Part shown: in pieces, positions 34,698 through 47,895 of the stretch
How positions within the stretch are numbered: the stretch's first letter is position 1
Layout: every line of letters begins with the position of its first letter
NCBI GenBank assembly: GCA_023238725.1
Contig: CM041531.1
Coordinates: 24,778,143-24,842,142, forward strand
Source: Scortum barcoo
Taxonomy: Eukaryota; Chordata; Actinopteri; Centrarchiformes; Terapontidae
Length of the DNA: 64,000 nucleotides
Direction: 5' to 3'
Position numbers and translations under genes: made by a program
The notes under the pieces: model-generated
Database searches by the model: none
Told to the model about the DNA's origin: nothing
Seen by the model: only the letters and a program-made list of their open reading frames with translations

Positions 34698-34954
34698 GTA
34701 CAGCGTCTGTTTCTGAAAGCTCGTACTGAAATTTGCTACTACATATCCACACGACACGTAGTACGGACCCATTGAAACACTGGTGCCACATTGCTATTTT
34801 TAGTTAGAGCCATTTAGCTCCATATTGTGTTCTGTTAGTTCAGCGTATACTAAACTGTACACAAAAATGAAATGCTATCTTAATGTGAGCTCATTCTTTT
34901 CAGCTGATCATTCGTAGTAGCAGACAGTGCAAGCTTTCAGAAACAGCGTGTGAC
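34698..34954. repeat. imperfect inverted repeat, MITE-like
   Basis: The left arm 34698-34742 and right arm 34914-34954 are inverted copies sharing tgtttctgaaagct plus flanking gctactac, with a few mismatches and short gaps. They enclose about 170 bp that is unrelated between halves. The layout resembles a small non-autonomous DNA transposon or a hairpin-forming element. No clear target-site duplication was seen. Confidence 0.55.
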
Positions 34955-37900
34955 TTCTTCTCTAACTCTCTTTAAAAAGATGTGTTGTAAGTTCCCCCGG
35001 CTACTCACATTACCATGCATCATTTTTCAACACATCTCGCATAACTGATGCACATGATGTTATTTCAACACACCTTTTTAAAGAGCCCACAGCGTTTGTG
35101 TGATCTGTTTGAGTTGCTCATTTAAGGCAGACAACAAACAGACGCCGTGTGAAGACAACATGCACAATTATTGTTGTCGACCGTTATCGCCCCCAGAGCC
35201 CCCCACACCCCACACCCCCCCATTGTTTGAGAAATACCTCGTGTGCAGAGAGTAAGTTACATCCTGCTTATCAATGCTGGAACCTCACTGCAACAAATAC
35301 ACAAGCTTAGCAAGTGTGACCTTGCATTCAGCTTATTTCCTGGTATTTTAAGTCCAAATGTCGTCCTAACACCCGTGAGTCTGCAGAATCGGAGAAAAGT
35401 CACTAGTCTCAAATCACTTGCCAAGCTTGTTATTTCTCGCAGTGTTCTCTCAAAATATTTTTATTTTTTCGAAAGATGCTGCACTTGGTTTAGATCACAG
35501 ATGTAACTGCTTTCAGTGTGTGTCAATGTGTGTTTGTTTCACAGTCCATGAACGCCGCGGTCTGTCGTTAGGTTTACACTTCAGGCATTCGCTTTAACCT
35601 GCATGATTTTTTTTTTTTTTTTTTAGCATCAAAAAGATTTTTCCTTTAAAAAATCATCAAAATGATTTTTTCTTTATGTTCCCCATGTTTTCAATTTTTC
35701 AATCTCAATCCATCATACCGTTATCTCACCAGAAATAATGAATCACAAATCCATCCATGATATCTAATGGTGAGTGGAATGTATGAGAGATTATTAAAAC
35801 TTTCAATTGATAAAATGATGATTTTACCCATGAAACACATGTCATATTACAGTGTTATATTACAGGCCAAGACTCAAAACACCATAATCAGAGTGTAGAT
35901 TTTCCCCCCGAACTCACATACTGAAAAAAAGACCAACATTTGGCATGAGAAGGTTGTCACATCCACATGTTTCGAAACAAGTGAGAATGAATCAACAAAC
36001 AAATTCCAGTTTCTATTTACAGTCTCAGCTCAGTTAATTGAAAACGAATCTACTCCAGCCCTGAGTGTCACAAATGAAATGTCCTGAAACAATGGCTATT
36101 ATGTCTGGAAGCATGACAACGAGATATTGTTGGTATTATAACATCCATTGTTAGCCTGTCATTCACAGCCTCAGTGTTGGGGTCATGGTCGGACAGCCAG
36201 AAACACACACACACACACACACCAGCGTGAGGCACAGAAAATACAGATATGGGAATGTGTGCCCTCGCTAAAAACACTGGCAACACTTAAAGAGCGCACC
36301 AAGACGGAAGACACACATTCAAAATCTCTTCAGCGAAATAAAGAAGGCATCTGTAAACAACAGGAGAGGGCCTGCTCAAGAGATAGTGAGCCGTCTCTCT
36401 TTTTATTGCTGGAGTGCACCCAGTGCCTCTGCTTTAATTGATTTAATTAATTCAGTTGAGATTTCCTATGGAGTCAAGAGAGCATAATAGTGCCTGACAA
36501 TTAGAGGCTGCAAGGTTTCCACAGGCATAATAAAAGGTCTAATTTTTAACAATTAATGACACAGATCTGATCTCCTAGTGTGCCCAAACAAGAACATTTT
36601 GACTCCACGTTTTCCCTGTTTACTCTGCCATGTAAAGAGCAGAGCACTGCTACAGAGGTTAGTTTGCAGGTCTTGGGTACTCACAGGAATTTGGGAAATG
36701 CCAAAGTGACTGTTTGCGTAAATATGGCACACATGTTAGTACATTGCATTATTATATTTCTCCTTGATTCCAGACTAAATTTTGACTAAAATGCTGACTC
36801 ATGGTAGAGGCAACACACAGTAGGAGTGAACTCAGCTCTGGATTGTCAATGTGCTAAACAAATTAGATATTACACTTCTATATTATCTCTTTCAACAGAA
36901 ACATAAAACCAAACCAAAACCAAAAAATCTTCAACAAAGATGGATTGTGTCCATTGTGTCTGCTTTATACTAAAAAAGGAGGGAGGTGTCACACTGACAG
37001 GAGATAATTCATTCTCCTGACTTTTTAATTAAAATGAAAGGAATAGGAATGATAGAAATGGGGAGATAGGCACTCCGCTACGAGGTCCACCTGTGTTTCC
37101 TCTCCCCTATAAACAGCAGAAAAGGGTGCTCTGTTGTTGTGGCCGTGATTATGATCATTCATTATGTGGACATGATCTTACAATGGACAACATTTTTAAT
37201 GAAGTCAAAAATGTGTCAGGAAGAGTCCTGATGTAATGAGATAATGTAGTTTGGTATAATTATTTGTTCATCTCTGCTGGAAAACATGGGAAAAACAATT
37301 GAGTGTGATATAATAACTTCTGGCCTCTGAAGTTTAGAGCATATCTATAGTACCCTCTGTCAGTTAACTTTTAAAAGTGAGATGCATGTAGTCCTTCTGA
37401 ACTTGACACATCCCCTCTCTGAGAAAGTCTGGATAATGTTCTCTTTATTTAAGGCTTTAAAAAAAATACTACCTTTCGTGCAGACGTTTTCACACTTGTC
37501 CTTCATTTGGCATTGTCAGCAGTCCTCATTGTTTAAAAGAGCGACAGCTGGCAACAAGTTTAAAAACTAACCTCTAAATTTTAAAAGGCCAACGTTGTTT
37601 CTTCTTCTTCAGCTGAGACTTTTCACAGTTTGGGAAGAAGTTTTCACATCTGTCCCTCACTGTCTCTAAAGTGGTACTGTCAGCAGTCCTTACAGAAACA
37701 AAGAGGACCAGGTTCCTGCAGGCTTCAAACGATACCAACTAAAATTGTAAATGTCACTCTTTACCTTTTCCCACATGGCATAGATGAAATCCAGAATAGA
37801 TTCAATGCAGAAGATCTAAATTACATCGAGATGGGCTCTGAGAGTCATTCAAACATTTGTGCAGACACACCCAGGCAGGACTGGCGAGTGATGTCGCTGA

Positions 37901-40019
37901 ACTTTTCCTGCAGGAATACTGTGGGAAGATCCAGCTGCAGTCCAGCTTGGAGAGGAGCTGTGTCATACATGTGTTGATATGTGGCTCAGCCGCCATATGG
38001 ACCTGCAGATGGATTTTTATCTGTGCTGGATTTGTGTTGCCAGATGGAAAGCGGACAGCCCTCTGTGTGTTATTGTCTGTCTGTACAAGTCTTACACAAC
38101 ACTTCTCTCCATGACATACACATATATCTGAGCTCCTCTCAGTTGCAGTGTAATCAAATTAGGATAGTCAGTATTGCAGTTTATTCGCCCTTTCCAGGCC
38201 TTTGTTCCACTTTCTCCTCCACAGTCTGGATAGGACAAACTTCTCATGCCATGCATTCAGCGCTAAAGCTTTGAAGAAAATCTACAACCTTGTGTGTCTG
38301 AATTGAAAGGGAGTTGGCTGCAAGTCTGCTTCACTCATGAGTGCAAAGTATGAATAATTGTCATCCTCGCACATGGCAGCTTGTAGATTGGGATGCCACA
38401 CATACTGTGTTAGTGCTGAATTCACATTTTACGGTGTCAAGATGTGTTCTCAGAAACACTTTTTGACGCGCAGTACGGTAGTACGGTGGTTGCTTATAAA
38501 TGTGTACTGAAACAAAATGTTTGATTTTTGTTGTCCCAGATGGCACAGAGATATGTTGAAAAATGGCAAGTCCATTGCCATTATCATCAATGTTACTGTT
38601 TTAAGCATCAATATCACCGGCATCATCACTGCTGTCACCTCTCACCATCATCATGTGCTGCTGAACTTGAAGTAGGTGCAAAAGAAAAAAAAAATTTTGT
38701 ACAGAAATCTATTTTTTATGGAGAATTTGTAAAAAACAAATTATTAAACAAGCTGTACTTTTTATGATTAATGATGTAGGTACAACAAAATCTTGTTCAT
38801 TAAAGTCAATGTTTTTACTGTTACACACCATGTAAAAATCTTATGGTTCAAACTGAGTATCAAATATAAAAATGTCATGATCTCTTTTGTCCATTACATC
38901 TGCTCTTACACAGGAACAGAAAACCTTGTGGGACCCAGAGTTAATTTTCCTCGTGCTGCAGAGACGTTTAACTCTGGGTCACACCTGTAAAAAAGAAAAA
39001 AAAGAAAAAAGAAAGAAAATTAGCCATTCACCATCTAAAAAGCTTCAGTCTTATAAAATGATGCGTCACTTCCAACTTGTCCACAGCTTGAGGATTTGTG
39101 TCTTTTAAACAACAAAATAACTGCAAAAATATGGTATATAATGTAACAATACATTCTGAGTGGCTTTTAATGCGGCAGCTGTGCCATAAGAGTGGTGATT
39201 TCTCACATTAAAATATCTTGTTTACATCCATTTTATGAACTGATTTGAGATACACACACACACTTCACATTGAACAAAAAATAACCTCCAGATGTTTAGT
39301 GTCATAATATCACAAACAGTATTCATGGATGGGTTGACAGTGACTTCATTTAAAAGACAGTGTTCTTGTGTAACAGCAGCCCTGTGTGGCTGATCCTTAT
39401 GTCTAGTTCTCGGAGAGGGATGACTTCCACAGGCACAAAAGATTTTGGATGACTTGATCCCTTTACGGCCCAAAATCTAACCTCATGTCTGTCCAAACAA
39501 GGAGGACTCTGCTTCTCCTTGCCTGGACAGTGTGTGGTTTGGAGTGGAAACTGAAATTGCAGTAAATTCAGGCTCTAGCAGCAGCAGCATTAGCAAATTG
39601 GCAACAGTTTTGGAGGCTCATATCTTGCCAGGTAGAACAAGACCTGTACTCTGCGTTTTGAAATTAAGAGCGGAAAATGACATACTGTCATGACATGCTG
39701 TCTTCTCATGAAATTATGAGAGAGAAACTACATGGAGTGATATAAAGGGTTAAACAACAGATACTGTATGTGAATGCAGCCTCACCAACTGCTGTTAAAG
39801 AGACTCACAGTTTATCTATCAGATATTTTGAAAACATTATTTGAGAATAAAGTTTTTGATACAATAATTTCTTCTTTGTACCAGTGTGTTTGTTTGCTTG
39901 TTTGTTTGATTTGTTTATGTTTTTCTTTTCTTTTCTTTTTCTCAGAAACTGCTATCCAGCCTTATGGAGTAGTCTTTAGTTCGATTTTGTTTTGTTGCTC
40001 GGTTACAAACACAGAGTCA
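34955..40019. other. intergenic sequence without genes
   Basis: Contains T- and A-runs, a small hairpin at 35648-35671, (CA)n at 36203-36223, a CAT-rich stretch at about 38575-38655 and a unique AT-rich segment at about 36425-36560. Open frames such as those near 37630 and 39222 show no recognisable domain. Confidence 0.7.
36203..36223 (+). repeat. (CA)n microsatellite
   Basis: About ten CA units in intergenic sequence. Confidence 0.9.
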
Positions 40020-40260
40020 GCATGGTGCCTTCGTCCTGAGGCTGAAGCCTCTTTGTGTGAATGTTTTCTTGGGTTTCCTCCAGGTGCTCCAGTTTACCCT
40101 GCACACTGTAAAGCTATACTTTCAGGTGAGTTTATCTTTTTGTTCTTCAAGGTTTATTAGCCCCCTAACAGACTGCAGACCTGTCCACAGTGTATCCTGC
40201 CGCTCACTCAGCACATGTTGGGATAACTTACAGGCTTATATTAGCCTCTGGATTGGGTGA
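40020..40260 (+). repeat. teleost dispersed repeat fragment (cctgtccagggtgtac type)
   Basis: The left part, cttgggtttcctccaggtgc and onward, and the right part, gacctgtccacagtgtatcc then tgttgggataacttacagg, match in order the two conserved blocks of a very common teleost repeat ('gtgggtttcctccgggtgctccgg' ... 'gacctgtccagggtgtaccc'). The middle is degenerate. It appears to be the same family as 17925-18090. Confidence 0.6.
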
Positions 40261-40744
40261 TTCAGCGAACAATTTAAATGTCAGTTAACGATTATTAACT
40301 GTCGGATTGGAGTAGACGATATCATTTATCGCATTTACTGCAAGTATTGAGTCTTATATTTTGCGATAATACACTTAGAAACCTTTTGTTAGTTTTACAA
40401 GTAGTACACCAAGTATAGCCTATAGACATGGTATTGTATTACATCTTTACATGAAGGTAAATGAAGTATTTACTTATTTTTGCAAAATGTTGGCTTTACA
40501 GTTTTTTAAAGAAATTGCAAAGTTTGTGTCTTTTCTGGACTTTACCAGCATGTTACCATGGTTACACAGGAGGGTTAGAAACTTTGGGACCAGCAAATCA
40601 GATCACTGAGAAATTGAATACATGTAATACACAAGTAAAGCGATTCCATCAATGAAGCCAGAGCAGTGAAGGGAGAAAACAGCACAACCAGTCAGCCGCA
40701 ACATGTGACTGGTGGGAAACACTGGGGCAGGATGATGACTTCTA

Positions 40745-41060
40745 ACCGCTGAAACTTTATTTATACAGCACCTTACAAAACATGGTTACAAGCTGCTTTA
40801 CAGGAGGATTCAGGATGAAACATTTCAAGAATCAAACAAGAGATTGGGAGATTAGGTGCATGGAGCAAGAAATAACAGAGGAGATTTATTAATAGAAGAA
40901 TAAAAAACTAATCATTTAATTGATTAAAATGACAGATATATAAAATAAAGAAAAACAGAAAAGACAAACCAGACCAGTGAAATAAAATCTGACAATGATA
41001 AGAGAATAAAGATGAATTTGAATTCAATCCCACTGGCTACTAATGACTTCAGTATAAACT
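40745..41060 (+). repeat. teleost dispersed repeat fragment (tttatttatatagc type)
   Basis: Starts with aactttatttatacagcacc and contains gctttacagg, the familiar 'tttatttatatagcacctttcaaa...aagtgctttaca' motif of a common fish repeat, then an A-rich 3' portion (ataaaataaag...). The extent is uncertain. Confidence 0.45.
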
Positions 41061-41579
41061 CTGTTGTCTGGACATATTCTTCTAATTTCGAATGAGTTTA
41101 TTTTGAATTACTGTAGTGATCCAATATCATTCATACCTGACACCTAATATGTTAATATTAAATTGACAGAATGATGACATGATGCATAAACAATTCAAAT
41201 TAATTTTGTAAACCATGAAAAATGAAGAATATTGGGTTTGAATTAGTGTCATAGTAAAGCACTTGAATTGACATAATATATATTTTAGCACAAATGGAAG
41301 TAAAACTGTAAAAGCACATGGCTTTCAACAGGATATGGAAGGAAATGGGGAAAAATGTTGAAAATGCCTCTCAGCTGGAGGAACTATAAGTAACTCCATT
41401 CACAAGCAAGATGTCAACATTAAAATACAGTTTATGGCTGCAGGCTTGACATTTACAGACAGGATACCAGCAGTGTTCTGTGGAGTTATGGGCTTCAGAG
41501 ATCCAAATAAAACTTGTCTTGATTCAGCTTAGTTTTCAGACCATAGCTGTGTTACTGACATAAAATATATATTCAAGTT

Positions 41580-41660
41580 CTTTTCCGAACCAAAGAGGAC
41601 TGAGGACTGATACTTGGGGAACACCACAGGTAAGGGGTGGCCACTGAGGAGGGAGCATCA
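41580..41660 (+). repeat. possible repeat fragment (tacttggggaacaccacagg)
   Basis: The phrase ggactgatacttggggaaca followed by ccacagg resembles a block of a dispersed teleost repeat often found near the tttatttatatagc type. It may be the far end of the repeat at 40745. Only this block is recognisable. Confidence 0.3.
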
Positions 41661-44600
41661 CGATTTGAAAAGAGAGAAATATAATAAATACAAATAAAGT
41701 ATAATGAATGCACAACATTATAGGTGATATGTGATAGGTACAAAATAATGTTAGCTCGTCAGCCCTTAATGAAGCAAAGTTTTTGTTTCATGACCAAAGT
41801 CTGAACTAATAGCTGGGAAGAAACAGCACAAAATCAAATGGTTGAAACAGAATACTTTTGTGATATGAATCAAGATAAAATATGTTCTCTGCAAATACAC
41901 TTTTTTTTGGTAGTGTTTTTTATTATTTTTTGGTGCCACTGCTGATAAATGCACCACGTCACCATTGGTTTCCTTCCTTTCTGTAAACCAACTGTCGCTG
42001 TCTGTGGTGCTGAAGTGTGAGTGCAGCATTTTGTATTTTGGGTTCCTTGGGTTACAGTATTTCTCTTCTGTCACTGTTGTAAAATCTATGAACCATCTTG
42101 CACCTTCAGTTGTTTTTAATGATGACAGAAACCCGAGGCCTGCCGGTCAGATTTGTTCTGGCCGCCGCACAAGTCAACAAAAAATGTGTTCATTTAAACC
42201 GACTTTCAAACCTAAAATTAAATCACTGAGCTGTCTTCATTGCCATTACAAAAAAAATTTTTAAGGAACCTGACATGGTGACAACATATCGAATGCTTTT
42301 TGTTATTGCCCCTACTAATTAATTAAGGAGCACAAATTATCAAATATGACTAATTTATAGTAAAAGCCATATTGTTGTTGATAAGTGTCACCATAAAAGA
42401 GACTTTAAACAGGAGTCACACCTGCTTTTAGAGATTCATCTTTTATCTAGCTGATGTATGAAAACAGCACATTTCACTTTTACCTAAAATGTTTCAGATG
42501 CTGAGGCAGAAAAGGCTCAGTAATATGCAGAAGGCCTTTCTACAGTCCACACCCTGTAATACCGACCCTAACTGCATACTGTCTCAACTTGAAATATGGA
42601 GAGATGCTGTGATTATTATGAATAGCCAAGTTACCTGCAAGGAGATCACACTCCATCGACATAACGCAGGGGAGCTAATTATTACCACAAAACATGTCTT
42701 TTATCTACCAGCCAAAACACAAAGTGGTGACATTTAGACAATTACTCTCTGATACCACCACCACCGCAAGCTAACAAATACTGTGGGAATTCAGAGTCCA
42801 TCCTGATGACAGTCTGCTGTAGGCTTTAAGGAAATCATACTGCAATATAACATTAAAAGTGAGAAATATATACACCGCTAATTAAGAAACAACTGTTTTG
42901 ATTGATTATTTCATTAATAGCAAGCTATGAGTACATTCTGAATTAGAACAGTGCTTGTGGCCCCTTCGGTACATTTCCAGCACTTTTTCAGATCACTGTC
43001 ACAAAGTCAGTTTGACAGTCATGCCTGCACCCTTTCAGAGAGAAAGACAGCACTTAAACGGATGTGAGTTGTATCATGAATAAAGGACCATTTCATTTTA
43101 GCAAGTTCATACATTTTGTCAAATAAGTACCTTACCTTGGTTGTGGGACCTGTGCAGCTTAATTGAACACTGAGGTATCTTAGTAAGGCAATCTTCCATT
43201 GTTTCGTTGGTCTGCCTCCATTCATATAAAGTGTCCTTCGGTCCTTTGAAAGGTGCAGTTACTATTATGTACTATTATGTACCATTATGTATGAAAGGTT
43301 AAGTTACTATTATTATTAATTACCACTTACTATTATTACTATTCTTTTATATTATTATTATTATTTGTCTTCCATTTATTTTCCAATACTAGTTAGTGGT
43401 GTCTGTGAGTGTGCATGGACTTTGGGAGACAGATGGTCTTCATTGATGCTTTATTAAACTGATCTGATAATTGTCTGTTGAAGCAGAGTGAGAGAGAGAG
43501 AGAGCGAGGGAGGGTTTGTAACATGCTCACAGTCCCCCTCATTTCCACATGCATGACTGCGCACATGCTCTCCGTCACACTCACACAGCTACACACACTG
43601 ATGCACTGTCTGCATTTCTATTTGCATTTCACACGATCTTTAGTAACCCCGTCCTATTTCATCGTGTTCATTAAACCACATACTTTCTCATTATTGCTGT
43701 TGCTTGAGATTATTTTTTAAAGCATCTCCTCTCTCTCTAATCTCTCTTTTTTTGCTTTTTTTCTGATGATCTTTAGTCATCATGAAATCATTAGTTGCGG
43801 TCATCTTCAAATGCCATCAGTCCATTCAGCATTCAGTCACCTCTTCTAGTCATACAGACCGGTATGTTATCACTGTTAGTATCTCTATGCTCCATGCTAT
43901 CATTTTCAGGTGTAAAAGCTTCAAGTCTAAGATGCTGCTGATTACCGCACCAATTGATTCATTTTACTAAATACTCTACAGACATACTGGAGTCAATTAA
44001 GAAACATTAAAGTGAAGTCTCTATGAAAGCAATCCAGCATCTTTAAATAAAACAGGAAGTTATGTTGTGTGTAGATACCATAATACCACATTTTTAATGA
44101 GAAAATTCTCAGACACAGGTGCCTTAATTTGGTTCGTTATCTGCCTGATGTCCGGTGCTAGTGCAGTGATAGTGTGCTTTATTTTCACAATGCTGCCCCG
44201 GACTTGAACAAAACAAACACTGTTATCAGTGATGGAGCAAGTGGAGGAGTGGGAGAGTGTGTGTGTGTGTGTGTGTACCTGTGCTCTCAGTTACGGCCAT
44301 CGAGGAATCATACTATGAATATTTCTGGCCAATCCACGTCAGTAGGATAGGTCGTGTAGGTCGACAGTCTTTGATGAATGGATAGACAGCTATATTGTCA
44401 TGTCTCCTTCTCCCCCTTCAGTTTTCAAATAGTGGATCTCCTTTAATTACACTAGCCTTTGCTCAGTTATCACCATAATACAGACTAGGCAATCTCGGTC
44501 ACCAGATAGAACAAACTTCTCATTTGGCAGCATGGTGGACAGGAAGGAGGGAGCTGAGCAGGGTGATCGGTCTTAAGGGAGCGGGGCCAAAATGTGTCAG

Positions 44601-46079
44601 CAATTACCATTTCCATTATCACTGCTTCCACATAGCCGCCAACACTCTTTACTCTTATTTTTAGAGTTGACCACAGTAGGAAAAAATAAAGAAAAAAAGT
44701 GGACTATTGTTAAACAGTGCATAATATACACATACTTATCTACTGTCTAAAGTAGAACATGTGACTCACACATGTCAGCAGTATACTAAAACAATTTTTT
44801 CTTATGGAGCACATTTAAAAACAGCTAATAAACAATTAAAATGAAAATAAACATAAATACATGTGACAGGTAAAGTAAAAGCAACAATTTTGTCATGGAA
44901 TTTTCACACAGCGGTAGATAGGGACCTGACAGTGAAGGGTAAACTTTTCCACAGACTGGACAAACTGAAGCCATACTGCCAACTTTTAGAGCGGAGTCAG
45001 CATTTCCTGCTGTGACTCATCAATATCATTGAACTCATGACGGGCCACAATCAAACCTGGGCCCAGAGTTGTCTCAAAAGAGGGCAAAAGATGGATGTGC
45101 TAGTCTTTATTTGTGTACATGTCCCATTGCCTGCCTTGGTCGTCTCCTGCTGTGTCCCGTGGGATGAATCCATGAGGCTCACATTACCAGGTGTCACTAT
45201 GATGGGGCCATTATTAGGCTGGTATCATGCAGTCGAGAGAGGCTTTAGGTGACTGTGAAAAACTGTAAACAAGAGTGAGCCAGTCTGTAACTCATTATCG
45301 GGAAAGGAGCTCCGGCATCTGTCTCTCGATATCATCACAGACTAGAGCCCTCGCTGCTCTGGATTTAATCTTTGGCACACAGTCGTTGATTTAACAGGAG
45401 AACTTTATCAGCACGTGGTTTGCTGTCACAGAATTTCATTATTATTGGTTTCAATGGAGAGTTTTAGTATCACATCTAAATGCTGTTTCAGGGGCCTTTT
45501 AACACTGCCAAAAAACATATCTTGGGGAAACACTGAAACGCTATTATGTACTTATTGTATTGGCCAATCGCCTAAAACAGGAAATGGCAATGGATTTTGG
45601 CATCATTGCAGGGATTCGGGCATGATTATCATTTTGGCATCATCCATGGTTGGCAGCATGAGTGAATCATTTTGCCTCTTTTGCTCTCTGCCTCTTTCTT
45701 TGTGTATATGCTCGTTTGTGTGTCTGCGACAAGGAATGGAAATTCGGGATTCCTGTCGGGCGAATGCCTCCCGAGTCTCCTCTCATCTTCCACTCTCCTG
45801 CTCGCCTCTGTCTTTTCTCTCTGTCTTTTCTGTCCTTTGCTCCTCTCTGCTCTTGTTTTCTCTCTCTGGTTGTCTAAGTGGTGTATGATGGTGGATATTC
45901 AACATGGCAGCAAGTTAGGGGAACACTTTTGGACAGCGCACACATCAACACACATAGAGAGCTTTGTCCCAGGGATAAAATAACAGACCAACTGTACCGG
46001 AGAATTAGAGGCAAAGATGATGTAAATACTATATGTGCGTGTGTTCTCTGAGGGTAGTGAAGACAAAACAAAGGCAAAG
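41661..46079. other. intergenic sequence without genes
   Basis: Holds AT-rich sequence, a short tandem block of tactattatg-like units near 43260-43290 with ATT runs to about 43370, a GA tract at about 43488-43506 and (GT)n at 44257-44276. No gene is supported; an open frame of 157 codons at 45415 has no recognisable domain. Confidence 0.65.
44257..44276 (+). repeat. (GT)n microsatellite
   Basis: Ten GT units. Confidence 0.9.
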
Positions 46080-46104
46080 TGAAACAACGGTAACGGTAAC
46101 AATA

Positions 46105-46275
46105 GCTTAAAGCTAACATCAGCATGCTAATATGCTCACAGTGACAATGCTAACGTGCAATGCTTAGCAGGTATAATGTTTACAGTGTTCACCATCTCAA
46201 TTTAACCTGTTAGCATGATAGCATTTGCTAATTAGCACTAAACACAAAGTGCAGTTGAGACTGATATTTATTTGG
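46105..46275 (+). repeat. teleost 'gctaacatgctaa' dispersed repeat, 5' part
   Basis: The ordered motifs agctaacatcagcatgctaa, gtataatgtttacagtgttc and tagcactaaacacaaag match a very abundant teleost repeat. Similarity stops near 46275. Confidence 0.65.
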
Positions 46276-47744
46276 TCAGGTAGGTTTTTAGATTTATTGG
46301 TTAGATTCAATCTTTGAATAATGTTGACCTTTCATACAATGTTGTATTGATCATTTTGTTGTGTCACAAATCACACTCTTTACAGTCGTTTGAACAATGC
46401 TTTGCATCCTCTGCAAGACAGGGATGCAAGTGTGGCGGCTTTCACTCTCTCTCTTGCGTTGTGTAATGAAGAAAGTCACCAATCTCCCACTCTTAGGTTA
46501 GCTCACAAAATCACGGACAACATGGTCAATTAAAAACTCGTTAACGAAACAAAACTAACAAAACTCCACACAAAATGTCTAACAATGAATATTATAAGCG
46601 TTTAACACAAACAACTAATATATATTTAACCAACAGGGAAATTACAATACAATATTTTCATGAAGCTCACAATAGTGTGACCTACCACGGGGACAGTATA
46701 CAGCAGACTCACCGCACAAAGCGGGCTGCACCCCAAATATACAGGGGTCCTGCTAGAGGGCACCCCAAACACACAAATGTCCCAGTGGACCACAGACTCC
46801 AAGCAACGCTGAAAATAAGAGAGGAAAATAACAACAATATCAACACCAAATAAAGGTGATAAAAATGAATTACAATTAATGAAATATAGAGATAAATAAG
46901 ACAACATTGTAAAAGATGACGGTAAAATAATGATTAAATAATGGAAAGCATTGATAAGGGAAGGCAAGTGGAATCATCAATCCTGCTACACAAGCAAGAA
47001 ATATATTTTAAGGAAACACAAAGAAACATGGAGCAAAGTGAATGCGACAAAGGATGACGAACGTTACGAACAGGAGAGGGGCTCAAGCCAACACTAAGCA
47101 AGAAGCTCCAACCTGAAAGAGGGGCTACGTCTGTCGCATGGACGTGGTTTTGGCATGAAAAGTTTGACACTTTATTCATTCAAGGTATAGAAAGAAAACC
47201 ATTAGCATAATGTTAGTGCTAAAGCATGCATCATGCATGAGCCAATAAAAACAAAGAGAATGGTGAATGCTGTCAAACTGCCATATAAGGAGCGTTGATT
47301 GATTCATGACGTCAAGTCATGCATTGAGTAACATGGAGGAAACCATTCCAACCTTAAAAGTTGTTAGAAGGTAGCCTTAGGTAATGAGGCAGTGAATTAA
47401 ATTATTTTTCTCCAGCCTACAACTAGCTAATGTTTACTAGTGTGGTCAGTTATAGTTGACTAATGTATGTAAAGTTGCCATCATAGGATCAGTGGTTGCA
47501 TAACCTTCAAAAGAGCCACAACTTAAACCTGTGCATTTTGTGCCCTCCAATAGGTGCTCTTCAATACTTAGATGAATACCACTACAGCTGTGCAGAAAAT
47601 GTGCTTTCTCAGGGTATGTACCATTATCTGGACATGAAATGACCAATATCAGAGTATGATATTTTGGTCACAGCCCTACTGTGATTTTATGGTAATCCAC
47701 CCAAAAGTTGTCTGCCCAAAAGACATTTCACACAAGCACTGTCG
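46276..47744. other. sequence separating two halves of one repeat
   Basis: About 1.45 kb between the 5' and 3' parts of the same repeat family. It may be an insertion into it, or the diverged middle of the repeat. I found no terminal repeats, and the open frames within have no recognisable domain. Confidence 0.4.
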
Positions 47745-47895
47745 TTGGCAGTGATCCTCTGGGAATAATGACTGTCTGTGCAAAGATTGACGTTCCATCC
47801 AGTGGCTGTTGAGATATGTCATTTTGGGTGAAAATGACGGACGGATCGACAGACATATCAGTATTGCTATCCATAGAGCCATGTCGCTGCAGTGA
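47745..47895 (+). repeat. teleost 'gctaacatgctaa' dispersed repeat, 3' part
   Basis: The motifs ccatccagtggctgttgaga, a gacggacggatcgacagac stretch and ctatccatagagccatg match the 3' end of the same repeat ('ccatccaatagttgttgaga ... ccatccctagagccatg'). Confidence 0.6.

Noticed and set aside
45415..45888. 157-codon open frame in intergenic DNA
   Set aside because: No domain recognised; the second half is a C/T-rich stretch translating to Ser/Leu/Cys runs.
46575..46967. Open frames of about 92-113 codons on both strands
   Set aside because: No recognisable domain; they overlap each other on opposite strands within repeat-associated sequence.
46105..47895. CRISPR array or prokaryotic operon
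   Set aside because: Repeats are dispersed eukaryotic elements; nothing in the window has regularly spaced repeats, ribosome binding sites or operon structure.
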